A DNA stretch of 64,000 nt from JAFEDN01 sp963832945 (GTDB taxonomy: Bacteria; Pseudomonadota; Gammaproteobacteria; Coxiellales; Coxiellaceae). The position numbers were made by a program, and so were the translations under genes. The notes under the pieces are model-generated. The model searched no databases. It saw nothing but the letters and a program-made list of their open reading frames with translations, and was not told the DNA's origin. Below, piece after piece: positions 60,911 to 64,000 of the stretch. The first letter of the stretch is position 1. Every line of letters begins with the position of its first letter. The stretch covers positions 558,001-622,000 of the forward strand of contig CAWHVV010000010.1 of assembly GCA_963832945.1 (NCBI GenBank), written 5' to 3'.

Positions 60911-61327
60911 ATGGCAAAAGCTGAAAAATATTTCCTAGGAACCGGCAGACGCAAAAATTCTACCGCACGGGTTTTTTTGAAATATGGCAAAGGCGACATC
61001 GTCATTAATGGCCGCACTCTGGATGAATACTTTGGACGCGAAACCGCACGCATGGTGGTTTACCAGCCACTCGAAGCCGTAGACGCACTCACTCAATTTG
61101 ATTTCCATATCACCGTTAAAGGCGGTGGGATCAGCGGCCAGGCAGGAGCTATCCGCCATGGCATCACCCGCGCCCTGATGGCTTATGACCAAGAAGAACA
61201 CGGCGAGGAAAACTGGCGGCAGATTCTTCGTAAAGCCGGTTATGTCACTCGTGATCCGCGTGCTGTGGAACGTAAAAAAGTAGGCCGGCACAAAGCCCGA
61301 AAAGGCACGCAATTTTCCAAACGTTAG
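60911..61327 (+). CDS. rpsI: Small subunit ribosomal protein uS9
   Basis: A 138-residue 30S protein whose C-terminal tail reaches the P-site tRNA. I use the ATG at 60911 (MAKAEKYFLGTGRRKNS), six bases after GAGGA, instead of an upstream TTG. GRRKNSTARVFLKYGKGDIV, GGGISGQAGAIRHGITRALM, and the basic ending VGRHKARKGTQFSKR are typical, including the final KR. Second gene of the rplM-rpsI operon; tRNA-Gln follows 60 bases on. Confidence 0.97.
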   Translation: MAKAEKYFLGTGRRKNSTARVFLKYGKGDIVINGRTLDEYFGRETARMVVYQPLEAVDALTQFDFHITVKGGGISGQAGAIRHGITRALMAYDQEEHGEENWRQILRKAGYVTRDPRAVERKKVGRHKARKGTQFSKR

Positions 61328-61387
61328 TTTTTTATTGACGAAAAACCCCTGGTTGGAGAATGCGTGCTGCAGGAAAAGGTCAGACAT

Positions 61388-61461
61388 TGGGGGATCGTCT
61401 AGCGGCAGGACTACGGACTCTGACTCCGTTAACCTAGGTTCGAATCCTAGTCCCCCAGCCA
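61388..61461 (+). tRNA. tRNA-Gln (anticodon CTG)
   Basis: Acceptor TGGGGGA pairs with TCCCCCA, anticodon stem ACGGA/TCCGT with loop CTCTGAC (anticodon CTG, codon CAG), T arm CTAGGTTCGAATCCTAG, and an encoded GCCA end. 74 bases including CCA. It lies between rpsI and sspA. Confidence 0.95.
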
Positions 61462-61488
61462 ACCACTTAGGAGCGGAATTTTATTTCT

Positions 61489-62115
61489 ATGACTATTTTA
61501 AAACGCGCCATCATGACCCTGTATTCAGGAGATCTCGATATCTATAGCCATCAGGTGCGGATTGTATTAGCTGAAAAAGGCGTTAACGTGGATATCATTA
61601 ATGTCGATGAGAATAATCCCAGTGAAGATTTACTGGAATTAAATCCCTACAATACCTTCCCTACTCTGGTAGATCGCGAATTGGTATTGTATCAAGCGCG
61701 CATGGTGATGGAATATCTGGACGAACGTTTTCCGCATCCGCCTTTATTACCGGTTTACCCAGTGGCGCGCGCCAAAAGCCGTCTGATGATTTATCGCATT
61801 GATCGTGATTGGTATAGTCTTTACCACACTATTTTAGAAGGAAATGCCAAAACCATAAAACCGGCACGAAATGAATTGAAAGAAGGTCTGTTGAGCTTGG
61901 CTCCCGTTTTCGCGGACTCTCCTTATTTTCTGAGCGAAGAGTTTACTTTGGTTGACTGCTGCATCGCGCCATTGCTGTGGCGATTACCCAGTCTGGGCAT
62001 TGAGTTTCCCAATAGCGCCGCCGCGAAACCCGTGAACGAATATATGAAGCGTTTATTTAAACGCGAATCCTTCCAGGCCAGCCTGACCGAAGCTGAAGCC
62101 GGATTACAGGATTAG
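61489..62115 (+). CDS. sspA: Stringent starvation protein A
   Basis: An RNA polymerase-associated GST-fold protein that supports stress and stationary-phase transcription. The 208 residues hold the thioredoxin-like half (IMTLYSGDLDIYSHQVRIVL, NPYNTFPTLVDRELVLYQ, MEYLDERFPHPPLLPVYPVA) and the helical half (FTLVDCCIAPLLWRLPSLGI). Start at MTILKRA, similar to the E. coli N-terminus. sspB follows after two bases, so the two form the usual operon. Confidence 0.95.
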   Translation: MTILKRAIMTLYSGDLDIYSHQVRIVLAEKGVNVDIINVDENNPSEDLLELNPYNTFPTLVDRELVLYQARMVMEYLDERFPHPPLLPVYPVARAKSRLMIYRIDRDWYSLYHTILEGNAKTIKPARNELKEGLLSLAPVFADSPYFLSEEFTLVDCCIAPLLWRLPSLGIEFPNSAAAKPVNEYMKRLFKRESFQASLTEAEAGLQD

Positions 62116-62117
62116 CG

Positions 62118-62567
62118 ATGGCCGCCCTGATTCCCAAGCGCTCCTATTATTTCCGCGCCATGTATGAGTGGATTCTGGATAATCAGTTAACCCCGCACGT
62201 TGTGGTCGATGCCACCTATCCCGAGGTTCAGGTTCCCCCCGGGTATAGTGAGGATGGCAAAATTACCCTCAATCTTGCCCCACTGGCGGTAACGGGATTT
62301 GCCATGAATAATGAAGGGCTGGAATTTAAAGCCAGTTTTGGCGGCCGGTTAATGCATTTATATATTCCCATGGAAGCGGTTATCGCCGTCTATGCTCTGG
62401 AAAATAACCACTGCCTGGTCTTCGGTCCTGAGGAAATAGAGAAGGGCATTATCGTCAATATGATGGAAGCGGAAGGCGGAGAAGGCCTCTCCAGCCCCGG
62501 CGGAGATGACGATACCACCCCCCCCAAACGGCCCAAAGGCCCTCCCAAACTCAGTATTGTGAAGTAG
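62118..62567 (+). CDS. sspB: ClpXP adaptor SspB
   Basis: Delivers ssrA-tagged proteins to ClpXP. The 149 residues show SYYFRAMYEWILDNQLTPHV, VVDATYPEVQVPPGY, LNLAPLAVTGFAM, and GRLMHLYIPMEAVIAVYA, all of the ssrA-binding domain. After a Glu/Gly-rich flexible linker the C-terminal KRPKGPPKLSIVK is the ClpX-docking motif. Normal length; cotranscribed with sspA. Confidence 0.95.
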   Translation: MAALIPKRSYYFRAMYEWILDNQLTPHVVVDATYPEVQVPPGYSEDGKITLNLAPLAVTGFAMNNEGLEFKASFGGRLMHLYIPMEAVIAVYALENNHCLVFGPEEIEKGIIVNMMEAEGGEGLSSPGGDDDTTPPKRPKGPPKLSIVK

Positions 62568-62574
62568 CCAACAA

Positions 62575-63042
62575 TTAAAACATGCTATTGTTATTGGCTG
62601 ATTTTTCGGGGATATCCTGCACTACGTCCCAGTGTTCCACAATCTTTTTGTCTTTCAATTTAAAGATATCCACGATGGCTCTGCCTCGTGTGCCCGGTTG
62701 ACGAACAGAATGAACGTGCAGGATGACAAAATCACCGTCGGCAAAAACCTGAATAATTTTACTGTGAGATTGAGGAAAATTCTCTTGTAAGTAATGAATA
62801 AACTGCCTGAATCCCTCTGCTCCGTCTGCTGCGGTAGGATTATGCTGCTTATAATAATTTCCCAGGTAGTGAGAAGCCGCATCGTAATTTTTATCGTTCA
62901 AAGCCAGGTTATAAAATTTAACAACAATTTTTTTATTAATATCTTGCATGTTACTGTTTTCGTCGGCATAACCATAAACAGGAGCAGACAAAATCAATAA
63001 AAGACAGATACCCATTTTAAGAATTTTTTTAAGGCACATCAT
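62575..63042 (-). CDS. Exported NTF2/SnoaL-like protein
   Basis: About 155 residues from the ATG at 63042 (AGGGG upstream). Signal peptide about 25 residues (KKILKMGICLLLILSAPVYG). The rest is a SnoaL-type NTF2 fold: VVKFYNLALNDKNYDAASHY, HNPTAADGAEGFRQFIHYLQ, VFADGDFVILHVHS, IVDIFKLKDKKIVEHWDVVQ. The family includes cyclases and binding proteins, so the ligand is not predictable. Its start overlaps the 3' end of the PAP2-like gene by 14 bases; both lie on the same strand. Confidence 0.8.
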   Translation of the reverse strand: MMCLKKILKMGICLLLILSAPVYGYADENSNMQDINKKIVVKFYNLALNDKNYDAASHYLGNYYKQHNPTAADGAEGFRQFIHYLQENFPQSHSKIIQVFADGDFVILHVHSVRQPGTRGRAIVDIFKLKDKKIVEHWDVVQDIPEKSANNNSMF

Positions 63043-63955
63043 TTTTTTGACCCCTTTTACTCCATAGACGATTACCAAGAAAAATGGCTAATAGGCCGAC
63101 CAGAATACCACAGCTAATATCAACTGCATAATTCCAGCCGAGTAATAAAGTGGCAATAATCGCAATCAAATTCAGGACCAGCAGCACGATAAAGAAAACC
63201 TTGGGGGCATTTCGGAGGGCATAAACCGTGATAACCGACCACAGCACATGGAAAGATGGGAATGCGATCATTCCGCCGTCCATTGTCGTCACCATTAAAT
63301 ATTGATGAATTTCCCTAAAATTAAGCACGGTGTCGATTTGCGCCCGGCTAAAATGCGAGTCGCGAAAAATACCCGCCGGGCCGACGGTGGGGAAAAAATA
63401 ATAAATGCCCGCGCCAATTAAATAAGCCAGCAGCGATATGGTTAAATACACGTAAAACTGCTCTTTCTTGCGCAATATGAATAATAGCAAAGGCGTCACC
63501 AGCCACTGCGCGACCACGCTGTGATAGGCAAATTTTAGAATAATGAGCAGTATCGGGTGTGCGTACGACCAGTCTATTAAAGCCGTTTCGTTAATCAGCA
63601 AAGAGCGATCGGCTGCGCTCAAAAAAGTATCAACCGTGGGAAAAGGGGTGTATTGTACGCCGTCCAGCAACACTAAAAATGCAAAGAAGGCTAAAAAGTA
63701 CAGGCTGTAGCTTTTTAATAAAAAAGCTGCTGAGGGAAATTTTTTTAGCCGCAGGGAGGCAAAAAAAGCCACGCTCAGAAGCAGAGGCGCCATCCACATC
63801 CAGTTTAAAGAGAGGTAGTGATTTCCGCTGTAACGAAAGGTCACCGCATTCAGTACAATGCAAACAAACCCCGATAAAATCAGCGTAGCCTCTAAATGCA
63901 AGACCAAATGGTCTACGGGATCTAAATACCTTTGATATAACGAACTGATTTTCAC
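63029..63955 (-). CDS. PAP2 / Aur1-like membrane protein
   Basis: About 308 residues with six or seven membrane segments. The start is uncertain: GTG at 63955 with AGG upstream, or TTG at 63970. The PAP2 core is partly visible: the second phosphatase motif as IAFPSFHVLWSVIT (PSFH in place of PSGH) and the third as LLGWNYAVDISCG, where the usual HxxxD histidine seems replaced by Asn-Tyr. The PSFH form is typical of the Aur1/inositolphosphotransferase branch. It could hydrolyse or transfer lipid phosphates at the inner membrane; the altered third motif makes activity uncertain. Confidence 0.7.
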   Translation of the reverse strand: MKISSLYQRYLDPVDHLVLHLEATLILSGFVCIVLNAVTFRYSGNHYLSLNWMWMAPLLLSVAFFASLRLKKFPSAAFLLKSYSLYFLAFFAFLVLLDGVQYTPFPTVDTFLSAADRSLLINETALIDWSYAHPILLIILKFAYHSVVAQWLVTPLLLFILRKKEQFYVYLTISLLAYLIGAGIYYFFPTVGPAGIFRDSHFSRAQIDTVLNFREIHQYLMVTTMDGGMIAFPSFHVLWSVITVYALRNAPKVFFIVLLVLNLIAIIATLLLGWNYAVDISCGILVGLLAIFLGNRLWSKRGQKNDVP

Positions 63956-64000
63956 TGCCTCAACCTTCAACTCTCACCAAAGCGATTGAGTATAGTATAT

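Overview
The window looks like chromosome of a gammaproteobacterium of the order Legionellales, probably Coxiellaceae-like (Aquicella-type rather than Coxiella itself). This rests on gene content: an LbtU/DUF3573-type porin, a DUF3579 protein, a QEGLA-motif protein beside efp-epmA, the zapB-like/zapA/6S RNA/ygfA cluster, and several large proteins without recognisable enzyme families that resemble host-directed effectors. Taxonomy is inferred from gene families, not from a marker-gene comparison.

Layout. 1-5.4 kb: the tail of an ABC exporter, an unknown membrane protein, nadC-pssA, a DUF3579 gene and a phospholipase-D type cardiolipin synthase. 5.4-10.5 kb: clpB with several frameshifts behind an intact heat-shock promoter, an Rpn/YhgA-like nuclease, queC and a frameshifted queE. 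10.7-17 kb: cpoB, pal, tolB, tolA and priA. 17-24.4 kb: an unknown gene, a LysR regulator, the QEGLA protein, efp-epmA, psd and cca. 24.4-28.5 kb: an accessory segment with a frameshifted orphan parA, a 1.4-kb inverted repeat and a DUF4143 ATPase. 28.4-35.7 kb: pterin/folate genes (PTPS-like, midA, folB), dksA, dapF-lptM, an esterase, mpg, ygfA, 6S RNA and zapA. 36-45 kb: the LbtU-like porin, glmS, a remnant of DNA polymerase X, an 886-residue effector-like protein and polA. 45-48.2 kb: an ABC importer broken by many +1 frameshifts. 48.2-60 kb: accessory genes including an F-box-like protein, an AHL-lactonase-like hydrolase, a STAND-like ATPase and an 1802-residue Ala-rich giant. 60-64 kb: HU, rplM-rpsI, tRNA-Gln, sspA-sspB, an NTF2-like protein and a PAP2-family membrane protein.

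The most striking feature is a family of about 150-bp multi-hairpin repeats (called PE here, palindromic element). There are eight well-preserved copies, one clear partial copy and two short remnants. Most lie at gene ends, and several supply the last codons and stop of the neighbouring gene. One copy is inserted in frame inside polA, flanked by a 6-bp direct repeat, and adds 54 codons to the proofreading domain. This parallels the Rickettsia palindromic elements but with an unrelated sequence. A second family of about 178-bp hairpin MITEs has TNA target duplications of the IS5 type; one of these is inserted into a PE remnant.

Core genes are mostly intact. Frameshifts are concentrated in clpB, queE, parA, the HU gene and the ABC importer, and nearly all are single-base insertions between well-conserved stretches. 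Either these genes decayed very recently or the sequence carries insertion errors; the sequence alone cannot settle this.
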